Shown: one piece after another, positions 19,347 to 28,700 of the stretch | How positions within the stretch are numbered: position 1 is the first letter of the stretch | Layout: the number at the start of each line of letters is the position of its first letter | Source of the DNA: Zhihengliuella halotolerans | Lineage (GTDB): Bacteria; Actinomycetota; Actinomycetes; Actinomycetales; Micrococcaceae | Direction: 5' to 3' | Assembly (NCBI RefSeq): GCF_004217565.1 | Contig: NZ_SHLA01000001.1 | Span: 310,001 to 374,000, forward strand | DNA: 64,000 bases | Notes under the pieces: generated by a model | The model's input: only the letters and a program-made list of their open reading frames with translations | Database searches by the model: none | Told to the model about the DNA's origin: nothing | Translations under genes and position numbers: made by a program

Positions 19347-19724
19347 ATGGCGAAGCTCACCAACGAAGAGCTCCTCGAAGCTTTCAAGGAAATGTCCATC
19401 ATCGAGCTCTCCGAGTTCGTTTCGGCCTTCGAGGAGACCTTCGAGGTCACCGCTGCTGCCGTCGCCGTTGCTGGCCCGGCCGGTGGCGCAGGCGAAGCCG
19501 CTGCTGAAGAGCAGACCGAATTCGACGTCATCCTCGAGTCGGCTGGCGAGAAGAAGATCGGCGTCATCAAGGAGGTCCGCGCGCTGACCTCGCTGGGCCT
19601 GAAGGAAGCCAAGGAAGTTGTCGATTCCGCTCCGAAGGCTGTCCTCGAGGGCGTCGACAAGGACGCAGCCGAGAAGGCCAAGGAGGCCCTCGAAGGCGCC
19701 GGCGCCACGGTGACCCTCAAGTAA
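19347..19724 (+). CDS. rplL: 50S ribosomal protein L7/L12
   Basis: A 125-residue L7/L12: N-terminal dimerisation part ([20 protein letters not shown]), Ala/Gly-rich hinge ([18 protein letters not shown]) and C-terminal factor-binding domain with [20 protein letters not shown]. It recruits translation GTPases to the ribosome. It follows rplJ by 72 bases. In most bacteria rpoB comes next; here 18 kb intervene. Confidence 0.97.
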   Translation: MAKLTNEELLEAFKEMSIIELSEFVSAFEETFEVTAAAVAVAGPAGGAGEAAAEEQTEFDVILESAGEKKIGVIKEVRALTSLGLKEAKEVVDSAPKAVLEGVDKDAAEKAKEALEGAGATVTLK

Positions 19725-19740
19725 GTTCCTTCCGGGACTT

Positions 19741-19801
19741 GCCGAGATTCGATCTCGGCGCAACGGCCCCGCCCGCGTGCATTGTGCACGCCGGCGGGGC
19801 C
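19741..19801 (+). terminator. double hairpin after rplL
   Basis: A short hairpin GCCGAGA/TCTCGGC (19741-19759) is followed by a strong one, GGCCCCGCC-c-GCGTGCA and TGCACGC-c-GGCGGGGCC (19765-19801), with a three-base loop. Together they should end the rplJL transcript. Confidence 0.75.
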
Positions 19802-19889
19802 GATTGCATTGGCATCCCCACCGCTGGCTATCAGCGAATGTTCAGCGGATTACACTTCGCGCAAAGATTCACTCCGTAACCTATTCGTT

Positions 19890-21005
19890 ATGAATAGACG
19901 TTTGGCGCTGCTCGACGGTCTCCGTCTGGTGGCCGCGCTGATGGTGGTCCTGTACCACTACACGGCGTGGAATCACGGCAACTGGGGGGACGAAGGTGCA
20001 CGGGAAACCTGGCCCGGGCTCAGCCAGTTGACCGTCTTCGGCAACCTCGGCGTACCGCTCTTCTTCGTGATCAGCGGGTTCGTCATCCTGCTCTCGAGCT
20101 ATGGCAAGCGGCCCGCTAAGTTCATCGGCTCGCGTATCGGGCGGCTCTTCCCCGCCTACTGGGTGGCGGTCATCGCGACCGGTGCACTCTTGTTCTTCAT
20201 GTGGCCGGGCGCGGGCGACGATTTCACCTACGGCGACTGGGCGATGAACCTGACCATGATCCAGTCCGCCTTCGACGTCAAGAGCATCGACGGCGTCTAC
20301 TGGACCCTGTGGGTGGAGATGCGTTTCTACGCGTGGATCCTGGCACTCATGCTGCTCGGCTGGCTCACCCCGGGCCGGATCCTGGCCTTCGCCGCGCTGT
20401 GGCCGGCCGCCGGCATCTTCGCTGAGGCGCTGGGCCTGAGCTTCCTCGAAGACGCGATGCTGAAGCAGCACGCACCCCTCTTCGCCGGCGGCATGGTGCT
20501 CTTCCTGATCTACCGCTTCGGCCACACGCCGCTGCGCTGGATCATCCTTGGCACCAACGTGGCGCTCTCCGCCTACTTCACGGGCATCCGCCTCAGCGGG
20601 GAGGTCGACTGGCTCGTCGGCTACGAGATCGCCCCCGAGGCCTACTGGCCGATGGTGGTGGCGGTCTTCGCCCTGCTGGCCGTCGTCACCCTGACCCCCG
20701 CGGTGAACCTGAACGTGCCGGGGCTGGCCGTCGCCGGCGCGCTCACCTATCCCGTCTACCTCCTGCACCAGATGTGGGGCTGGTGGGGCATCGGCATCCT
20801 CTCGGACTACCTGCCGCAGTCCGCCACGCTCGCCGTGGTCATGCTCGTCGTGCTCGGCGCGGCCTACGCCGTCCACCGGTGGGTGGAACGGCCCCTGGGG
20901 CGTCCGCTAGCAGGGGCCGTCACCCGCGGCGTCGACCTGTCGGGGGCGTGGCTCAGCGGTGCAGCAGCAGCGCTTCGCCCTGCCCTCCTCCGCCGCACAG
21001 GCTGA
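19890..21005 (+). CDS. acyltransferase 3 family membrane protein (OafA/YrhL-like)
   Basis: A 371-residue membrane acyltransferase. It begins LALLDGLRLVAALMVVLYHY, the conserved first helix with the catalytic-type His-Tyr, followed by VPLFFVISGFVIL and RIGRLFPAYWVAV; about ten helices are predicted. The family moves acetyl or other acyl groups onto extracytoplasmic sugars of peptidoglycan, O-antigen or surface glycans. No SD precedes ATG 19890, so the mRNA may be leaderless. The last 53 bases overlap the 3' end of the convergent thiolase gene. First gene of the segment that separates rplL and rpoB. Confidence 0.85.
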   Translation: MNRRLALLDGLRLVAALMVVLYHYTAWNHGNWGDEGARETWPGLSQLTVFGNLGVPLFFVISGFVILLSSYGKRPAKFIGSRIGRLFPAYWVAVIATGALLFFMWPGAGDDFTYGDWAMNLTMIQSAFDVKSIDGVYWTLWVEMRFYAWILALMLLGWLTPGRILAFAALWPAAGIFAEALGLSFLEDAMLKQHAPLFAGGMVLFLIYRFGHTPLRWIILGTNVALSAYFTGIRLSGEVDWLVGYEIAPEAYWPMVVAVFALLAVVTLTPAVNLNVPGLAVAGALTYPVYLLHQMWGWWGIGILSDYLPQSATLAVVMLVVLGAAYAVHRWVERPLGRPLAGAVTRGVDLSGAWLSGAAAALRPALLRRTG

Positions 21006-22140
21006 CCGCAGCCGTCCCACCGCCGCGCCGGTCCAGTTCGAGGGCGGCGTGCAGCGCCAGCCGAGCGCCCGACGCCCCGATCGGGTGGCCCAGGGCGATG
21101 GCGCCGCCGTGGATGTTCGTGCGTTCGAGGGGGTAGTCGAGGTCGGTGAGCGACTGGCATGCCACGGCGCCGAAGGCCTCGTTGATCTCGATGAAGTCGA
21201 GCTCGCGCACGTCGAGGTCGGCCCGCGCCAGCGCCGCCCGGATCGCGTTCGACGGCTGCGAGTGCAGCGAGTTGTCCGGACCGGCCACCTGGCCGGGCTC
21301 GCCGATCCGCGCGAGGATGTGCAGCCCGTTCGCCTCGGCGTAGGCGCGTGAGGTGACGACGACGGCGGCCGCGCCGTCGGAGAGCGGCGAGGAGTTGCCC
21401 GCCGTGATCGTCCCGTCGGCGGCGAACGCTGGACGCAGGCCGCCGAGCGACTCGGCCGTCGTCGTCGGTCGGATGCCCTCGTCTTCGGCGACGACGACGG
21501 GATCGCCCTTGCGCTGCGGGACGGGGACGGGCGCGATCTCGGCGTCGAACACTCCGTCCTGCTGGGCCCGGGCCGCCCGCTGATGCGAGAGCGCGGCCAC
21601 CTCGTCCTGCTCCGCGCGAGTGAGGCCGAGGACCGAGTTCTTCCGCTCGGTGCTGACCCCCATCGAGATCTTGTCGAACGCGTCGGTCAGGCCGTCGTGC
21701 GCGACGGAGTCGATCGCCGCGATGTCCCCGTAGGACCAGCCCATGCGGCTGCCGGGCAGCACGTGCGGCGCGTTGGTCATCGACTCCTGACCGCCGGCCA
21801 CGACCACGTCGGCCTCACCGAGGCGCACGAGCCGGGCCGCGTCGGTGATCGCGGCGAGGCCCGAGAGGCACACCTTGTTGATCGTCACGGTCGGCACGTC
21901 CCAGCCGATACCGGCGGCGATCGCGGTCTGGCGTGCCGGATTCTGGCCGGCGCCGGCCTGAACGACCTGGCCGAAGACGACGCCGTTCACCGAGCCGGCG
22001 TCGACCCCGGACTTCTCGAGGGCCGCCGTCACGGCGTGGGCCCCGAGCTGGACAGCGGTAAGAGCTGCGAGGCTGCCCTTGAACCGCGTGAACGGGGTGC
22101 GGGCGCCGCCGACGATGACCGCTTCGTTGAGGTCAGACAC
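20953..22140 (-). CDS. thiolase, acetyl-CoA C-acetyltransferase type
   Basis: A 395-residue thiolase. The nucleophilic cysteine lies in INKVCLSGLAAI (about residue 91), the active-site histidine in GHPIGASGARLALHA and the second cysteine in SLCGGGGQGEALLL, so all catalytic residues are present. It could condense two acetyl-CoA or act in fatty-acid degradation; context does not decide. I took GTG 22140 (reads MSDLNEAVIVGGARTPFTRF) rather than a 26-residue longer frame. An imperfect inverted repeat GTTA-8-TAAC at 22210-22225 could be an operator or promoter part. Confidence 0.9.
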   Translation of the reverse strand: MSDLNEAVIVGGARTPFTRFKGSLAALTAVQLGAHAVTAALEKSGVDAGSVNGVVFGQVVQAGAGQNPARQTAIAAGIGWDVPTVTINKVCLSGLAAITDAARLVRLGEADVVVAGGQESMTNAPHVLPGSRMGWSYGDIAAIDSVAHDGLTDAFDKISMGVSTERKNSVLGLTRAEQDEVAALSHQRAARAQQDGVFDAEIAPVPVPQRKGDPVVVAEDEGIRPTTTAESLGGLRPAFAADGTITAGNSSPLSDGAAAVVVTSRAYAEANGLHILARIGEPGQVAGPDNSLHSQPSNAIRAALARADLDVRELDFIEINEAFGAVACQSLTDLDYPLERTNIHGGAIALGHPIGASGARLALHAALELDRRGGGTAAVSLCGGGGQGEALLLHR

Positions 22141-22209
22141 TGATTCTGCTCCGCTCTCTCTGGGTGGTGTGCCGACCGACGCTGGCTCTCCGGTATCGGC
22201 CTGGCAAAA

Positions 22210-22225
22210 GTTAGCCATTATTAAC
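22210..22225. promoter_or_regulatory. possible operator upstream of the thiolase gene
   Basis: GTTAGCCATTATTAAC contains GTTA and TAAC half-sites eight bases apart in an AT-rich patch, 70 bases upstream of the thiolase start. On the minus strand it includes TTAATAATGG, a possible -10 region. Weak evidence. Confidence 0.3.
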
Positions 22226-22292
22226 CTAGTGCACGGCCTCCGCGCTGTCGATGGCCGTTTGTCTTAATGCGGCAAAGAATCTCCGCCATACC

Positions 22293-22322
22293 TTCCGGTA
22301 GCCGAGCATCCGTGCCTATACT
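22293..22322 (+). promoter_or_regulatory. promoter of the first giant surface protein gene
   Basis: TTCCGG (22293-22298) and TATACT (22317-22322), 18 bases apart, followed by CAGGG. The same TATACTCAGGG with a TTCCCG box at the same distance occurs before the second giant gene (30656-30685), and sequence conservation between the two begins here. Confidence 0.65.
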
Positions 22323-22328
22323 CAGGGT

Positions 22329-22594
22329 GTTTCGTCCTGCTTGCAGGACGTGCGTCATCAGGCATCGGGGGGGACCCTTTGACAAGGACCCGAAAGCCAT
22401 GAAGCACGAAAACGTTGGGGACGCCGAAATTCCGCTGGGCACCAGATCCGCGGATCAGGCAGGCGCTGGATCTGCGCGCCGAAGAATTCTCTTTCAACCG
22501 TTGCGACGACGACGGTAACCTCCGCCCGGACCGCGCTCTCTCGCGTCCGCGGCCCTCTCCAACCCACCGCCCCGCCCGTTCCACTGAGTGAACG
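22329..22594 (+). promoter_or_regulatory. conserved structured leader RNA, copy 1
   Basis: Untranslated leader shared with the second giant gene. Helices: H1 CGTCCTG/CAGGACG with a CTTG loop (22333-22350); H2 GGC-TCGGG/CCCGA-GCC enclosing CCTT/AAGG (22361-22398); a nearly invariant stretch GCACGAA-ACGTTGGGGACGCCG (22401-22427, one variable base in each part); H3 GGCGC/GCGCC (22461-22480); H4 CGTTC/GAACG (22577-22594). H1 has a completely different sequence but the same position in copy 2, so pairing rather than sequence is conserved. An ORF starts at 22399 directly after H2, with its SD (AAGGA) in the 3' arm. I cannot match it to a known riboswitch class. Confidence 0.6.
22399..22518 (+). CDS. 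possible leader peptide, copy 1 (39 residues)
   Basis: An ATG follows AAGGA (spacing 10) and opens a 39-codon frame beginning MKHENVGDAEIPLG and ending ILFQPLRRRR. Copy 2 has a homologous frame beginning MEHEYVGDAATPPG. The last four arginine codons are CGA CGA CGA CGG, unusual in this genome, which prefers CGC. Substitutions between copies are not concentrated at third codon positions, so conservation may be at the RNA level and translation is uncertain. Confidence 0.3.
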   Translation: MKHENVGDAEIPLGTRSADQAGAGSARRRILFQPLRRRR

Positions 22595-22729
22595 CCTGAG
22601 CAGGGTGTCGCAGTTATCAACTCGCTCCTGTCGACCTTCGACGCGTCGACGTATCTATGCCAGTTCGCAGAAATAATTGAGCATTCTCGCTGGCGCCCGT
22701 GCACTCACTCGCATTCTTAAGAGGACGAC
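22595..22729 (+). other. divergent leader part and ribosome binding site
   Basis: Untranslated region with little similarity to copy 2 until about 22682, where ACTCACTCGCATTCTTAAGA and AGAGGACGAC again match. AGAGGA six bases before ATG 22730 is the ribosome binding site. No gene seen. Confidence 0.55.
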
Positions 22730-25700
22730 ATGTCACGACATCTCACCCGCGCGCACCGCACAGGGCTCCGCGCACTCAAATCTTTGCTGGCTATGGGGCT
22801 CGCTGCGGGACTGATGTTCTCCGGCAGCGTCGCGATGGCCGTCGCAGCAGAGGACGATTTCCCCGCCGCCGCGGAGGTCACTGCACAGACGGAACCGGAG
22901 GGTGAGGCGCCCGTCCAGAAGAATGCGAGCGTCGATGAGGAAACCCTTGTCGAGGAAGACGCGACGGACAAGGCGGAAGTCGCCGAGAAAACGGCTGACG
23001 AACCGGTCACCGAGGAGGAGGTGGCACCGAAGCCGGCGCCGGCAGAGGCGCCTGTGGCCGAGGAACCGGCTGCTGAGGAACCGGCTGCTGAGGAAAAAGT
23101 GGCACCCAAGCAGGAGAAAGCTGAGAAGCCCGCTGCTGAGGAGCCCGCAGTCGAGGAAGAGGCCCCGGAGGTGCTTTCGGCGGAGGTGTTTACGCCCTTC
23201 GCATCGTCAAGTGATTTCCTGCTGAATTGGCCGGCCGACATCGACATGGCGACCGATCCGATCGGAAATAACGATCCGACGGTGTATTCCCAAGGGTCGA
23301 AGGAGAACGATCCGAGCTCGTGGGATTACAGTGCTTCGGCGAGTTCGCCTGGTTCGGGTGATGTCGGGGACACGTGGGTTGCCGCTGACTATGTGGGGGA
23401 CGATGCCTGGTTGTGGTTGGCGTTCGAGCGGGTGACCGCGAACGGACAGATCGGGTATTTCCTGGAGTTGAACCAGTTGCCGTCCACGACGAATGCGAAC
23501 GGTGCGGACATCCCGGTGCGGAGTGTAGGCGATATCCGGTTGACATTCCCGGCGAATAATGATGCGTTCTCCACGCCGGTGATCGAGCGGTGGGACGGAT
23601 CCGGGTGGGTGGCGTCCAGCCTGCCGGCCGGTTCCTGGGACCACGTCGTGAGTCAGGAGGGCACGCTCGTCGAGTTCAAATTCAACCTCTCGGCGATCTT
23701 CGGCGGCGAGGACGGGATGCTGGATTGCGGCGAATTCGATTTCGCCAACATCATGCTGCGCTCGGCGGCGTCGGCGAGTCAGCAGTCCGAGCTGAAGGAT
23801 TTCGTCGGCGGCCAGATCGACGTGGACCTGTGCGCGGGGCTGAAGATCCTGAAGACGGACGAGAACGGGGTGCCGCTGGGCGGGGCCACGTTCGAGATCG
23901 ATCCGAATCCGCTGCCGGATGGCGAGGGCACGCTGACGATCACGGACAACGATGCGAACGATGCTGATCCGGCTGATGGTGTGATCGAACTGGCCGCGGT
24001 GAATCCGGGCGAGTACACGGTCACGGAGATCGAGGCGCCTGACGGGTATTTATTGCCGGCGGATCGGGACCAGGGTCCGTTGACGGTGGAGCCGGGTGGG
24101 AGTGTGACGTTCACGTTCGAAGATCCGGTGAAGTGGGTACCGCTGACGGTTGAGAAGAGCGTCGATGCCTCGTATTCGGTGTTGTACGAGTGGGACATCG
24201 AGAAGACGGTGGATCAGAGCCTGGTCGAGCAGTCGGGCACGACGGCGGCGTTCACGTACCTGGTCGAGGTGACCGAGGGTGCGCGGACAGCGTCGGACTT
24301 CGTGGTCGACGGGACGATCACGGTGGACAACCCGAATGCCGGTGCGATGGTCGCGACGGTGGAGGATGTCCTCGGCGACGGGACGGTGTGCGTGATCGAC
24401 GCGGCCGATGCTTCGGGTGCCGACGGTCTTCAGATCTCCTTCGAACCGGGGGAAACGGTGCTCGACTACGAGTGCGAGGTGGCTGAGGAGCCGGAGGAGC
24501 TCTCGGGGTCGAACGAGGTGTCGGTGGCGTGGAGCCGCGCTGACTACCCGCAGGAGCAGGACGACGTTGATGATCCGGGTAATGCTCCCGAGGGTGAGGC
24601 ATCGGCTAGTGAGGCGTTCGAGTGGACGGTGAACGAGACGGACGAGACGGTCACGATCGAGGACAGCCAGTTCGAGTTCGATCCCGCGTGGGAGATCACC
24701 TGGTCGGGCGAGGGCACGGTGCATGAGCAGGAGTACACCCTGGAGCGCGAGGTGCCCGCTGGCGAGTGCCAGACGTTCGACAACACCGCGACGATCGTTG
24801 AGACGCAGCAGTCCGACGACGCCGAGGCCACGTTGTGTGTGGGTGCTGATCTGGTGGTGGAGAAGAACGTGATCCACAGTTTCGACCGCACCTACCTGTG
24901 GGATATCGAGAAGACAGTGCTCGGTGATCAGCCGTTCGCGGCTGATCCGGAGACCGGGGATGTGACGGTTGAGTACGAGGTCACGGTTGGTCCGAATTCG
25001 TTCCAGGATTCGGGGTGGGCGATGCGTGGTGAGATCACGGTTGCGAACCCCAATGACTGGCAGGATATCGAGACCACGGTGAGCGACGCGGTCGACATCG
25101 GTGGCGGTGCTGAGTGCACCGTCATGGACGCCACGCGGGTGGTCGAGGCGAATGATTCTCTGGTGTTCGAGTACACGTGCACGTTCATGAGCGAGCCGGA
25201 GTACGACGGTGAGAACGTGGCGACGGCGGTGTGGGACGCGGAGGCCGCGTTCACGCCGAACGGCGAGGCCACGGGATCGGCGGAGGTTTCCGCCGATGAG
25301 TGGTCGGTGACGCCGATCAATGACACGGTCGTCGTCGAGGACGACCACTTCACCTTCGACCCGGCGTGGGAGATCACCTGGTCCGAGGACCTGGAGCCGG
25401 AGACGCGCACGTACGAACTGACGTGGAACGTGGGTGAGGCCGGTCGATGTGCCGAGTTCGTCAACGTCGCCAGTGTCATTGGCGATGACGATTTGCCGTT
25501 GGCTGAGGATGATGCTCTGGCCGAGGCCTGCCGGGAAGCGCCACTGGTCGTCGAGAAGACCATTGACGGCTCCTTCGACCGCCTCTACCTCTGGGATGTC
25601 GAGAAGGACGTCGACCAGACCGAGGTTACGGTGGGCGAGGACGACGCAATCCCCGAATTCGCCTATACGGTTGTCGCGACGCCGGGTGAAACCGAAGACG

Positions 25701-28700
25701 GCGAGTTCGAACTCGGCGGAACCATCACGATCGAGAACCCGAACACGTTCGAGTCCGGCTGGATCGTCGCCGAGGTCGAGGACACGATCTCGATCGAGGG
25801 CCTCGTCTGCACGATCGACGACGACGACCTGAACGAGGACGGCACGGTCACGATCGAGCCGAACAGCACGGTCGAACTCGACTACACGTGCACGACCGAC
25901 GGCGTGACCGCCGAGTCCGAGGGCGAGAACACTGCGGTGGTCACCTGGAACGACGGCGAGCGGTTCGCGACGAGCGGCCCGGTCCCGTTCGGTTTCGAGT
26001 TGGATGGCGAGACCGATAAGTCGGTGGAGGTCTTCGATGACAAGACCGATCCCGAGGGTGAGCCGGTGCTGCTGGGTTCGGCGGAGTGGAACGCGGAGGG
26101 AACGCCCACCGAGTTCGAGTACGTGCTCGAGTTGGACGCCCCGGCTGGTGAATGCGTGGCGTACACGAACACGGCGTGGATCGTCGTCGACGGCGATGAC
26201 CCGTCGGACGAGGTCGACGTGACGGTCTGCCGTCAGGCGGGCCTGTTGATCTCTAAGACGGTCGATGCAGATTACGACAGGTTGTACCTGTGGGACATTC
26301 TCAAGGACGTGGACTCCACGATGGTCACGGTCGGTGAGGAGGATGCGGCGCCTGCGTTCAACTACACGGTGATTGCGACGCCGGGCGGGTTCGAGGATTC
26401 GGGCTGGACGATGTCCGGCACGATCACGGTCGAGAACCCGAACGACGAGGGTCAGGATCCGGTGACGGTGGACGTGACGGACGTTCCGTCGGTTGAGGGC
26501 GTGGACTCGTGTTCCGTCATCGACGGCGAGGGCGTGACGATCGCTTCCGGTGATTCGGTGGTCCTGGACTACGAATGTGTGATCAGCGGGCAGCCTCAGT
26601 ATCAGGGTGAGAACACGGCCGTGGTGACGTGGCCGAACGGTGAGTCGTCGGCGACCGTCGGCGTCGGTTTCGAGTTGGATGGCGAGACCGATAAGTCGGT
26701 GGAGGTCTTCGATGACAAGACCGATCCCGAGGGTGAGCCGGTGCTGCTGGGTTCGGCGGAGTGGAACGCGGAGGGAACGCCCACCGAGTTCGAGTACGTG
26801 CTCGAGTTGGACGCCCCGGCTGGTGAATGCGTGGCGTACACGAACACGGCGTGGATCGTCGTCGACGGCGATGACCCGTCGGACGAGGTCGACGTGACGG
26901 TCTGCCGTCAGGCGGGCCTGTTGATCTCTAAGACGGTCGATGCAGATTACGACAGGTTGTACCTGTGGGACATTCTCAAGGACGTGGACTCCACGATGGC
27001 CACGGTCGGTGAGGAGGATGCGGCGCCTGCGTTCAACTACACGGTGATTGCGACGCCGGGCGGGTTCGAGGATTCGGGCTGGACGATGTCCGGCACGATC
27101 ACGGTCGAGAACCCGAACGACGAGGGTCAGGATCCGGTGACGGTGGACGTGACGGACGTTCCGTCGGTTGAGGGCGTGGACTCGTGTTCCGTCATCGACG
27201 GCGAGGGCGTGACGATCGCTTCCGGTGATTCGGTGGTCCTGGACTACGAATGTGTGATCAGCGGGCAGCCTCAGTATCAGGGTGAGAACACGGCCGTGGT
27301 GACGTGGCCGAACGGTGAGTCGTCGGCGACCGTCGGCGTCGGTTTCGAGTTGGATGGCGAGACCGATAAGTCGGTGGAGGTCTTCGATGACAAGACCGAT
27401 CCCGAGGGTGAGCCGGTGCTGCTGGGTTCGGCGGAGTGGAACGCGGAGGGAACGCCCACCGAGTTCGAGTACGTGCTCGAGTTGGACGCCCCGGCTGGTG
27501 AATGCGTGGCGTACACGAACACGGCGTGGATCGTCGTCGACGGCGACGACCCGCAGGATTCGGTGACTGTTACCGCCTGCCGCGAGGCCGCACTTGTGGT
27601 CGACAAGTCGGCTGGTGGTTCCTTCGATCGGCTCTACTTCTGGGACATCGCCAAGGACGTCGACCGGACCGAGGTCACGGTCGGCGAAGAGGACGACGCG
27701 CCGGAGTTCAATTACACGGTGATCGCCACCCCCGGTGACCACGAGGACAGTGGCTTCGAGCTCGGCGGAACCATCCTGGTCCAGAACGAGAACTCGTTCG
27801 ACCACGCGTGGATCGTCGCCGATGTCGAGGACACGGTCTCGATCGAGTCTCTGGTCTGCACGATCGAGGACGATGACCTGAACGAGGATGGCACGGTCAC
27901 GATCCCGCCGGGCAGCTCGGTGTTCCTCGACTACACGTGCACGACCGGCGGGGTGAGTGCCGAGACGGAAGGCGAGAACACCGCCGTCGTCACGTGGCAC
28001 GACGGCGAACGGACCGCGACCAGCGGGCCAGTGCCGTTCGGGTTCGACCTGGACGAGGAGACCGACAAGGTCGTCGACGTCCTGGACGACAAGACCAACC
28101 CGGAGGCGGACCCGGTGACGCTGGGTTCGGCGGAGTGGAACGCGGAGGGAACGCCCACCGAGTTCGAGTATTCGCTGGTCCTCGACGCACCGATCGGCGA
28201 CTGCGCGGGCTACACCAACACCGCCCACGTGGAGGTCACGGGTGCGGATCCGCAGGCCGAAGCAAGCGTGAGTGTCTGCCGCGAGGCGGCGCTCGTGGTC
28301 GCGAAGTCGATCGAGGCGAGCTTCGATCGCACCTACCTGTGGGACCTGACCAAAGAGCGCGCCGACGGTGACGAGGACTTCGTCGACGCCGACGAGAACG
28401 GTGAGGCGACGGTGCCGTACGTCATCGCCGTCACCTCCGGCGGGTACGCGGATTCGGGCTTCGAGCTCGGCGGAAGCATCGAGATCACCAACCCGAACGT
28501 GTTCGAGGGCGGCGGGATCGTGGCCGAGGTCGAGGATACGGTCTCCGTGGACGGCCTGGTCTGCACCATCGCCGGCCTGAACGAGGAAGGCACGGTCGCC
28601 ATCGCTCCCGAATCGTCCGTCACGCTCGACTACACGTGTACGACCGAGGGCGTGACCGCCGAGACCGAGGGTGAGAACACCGCGATCGCCACGTGGCACG

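Noticed and set aside
19741-19801. Possible small RNA gene between rplL and the acyltransferase
   Set aside because: The two hairpins directly follow the rplL stop and no separate promoter is visible, so termination explains them.
22317-22520. Considered as a known cyclic-di-AMP (ydaO), cyclic-di-GMP-I, ZTP or cobalamin riboswitch
   Set aside because: GGGGGGGA-CC, GGGGACGC and CCGC-GGGCA fragments recall parts of these classes, but the other obligatory elements and their order are missing, so no class was assigned.
25991-27546. Considered as a CRISPR-like array or minisatellite
   Set aside because: The unit is 675 bp without spacers, in frame within a protein gene, and encodes a complete protein module.
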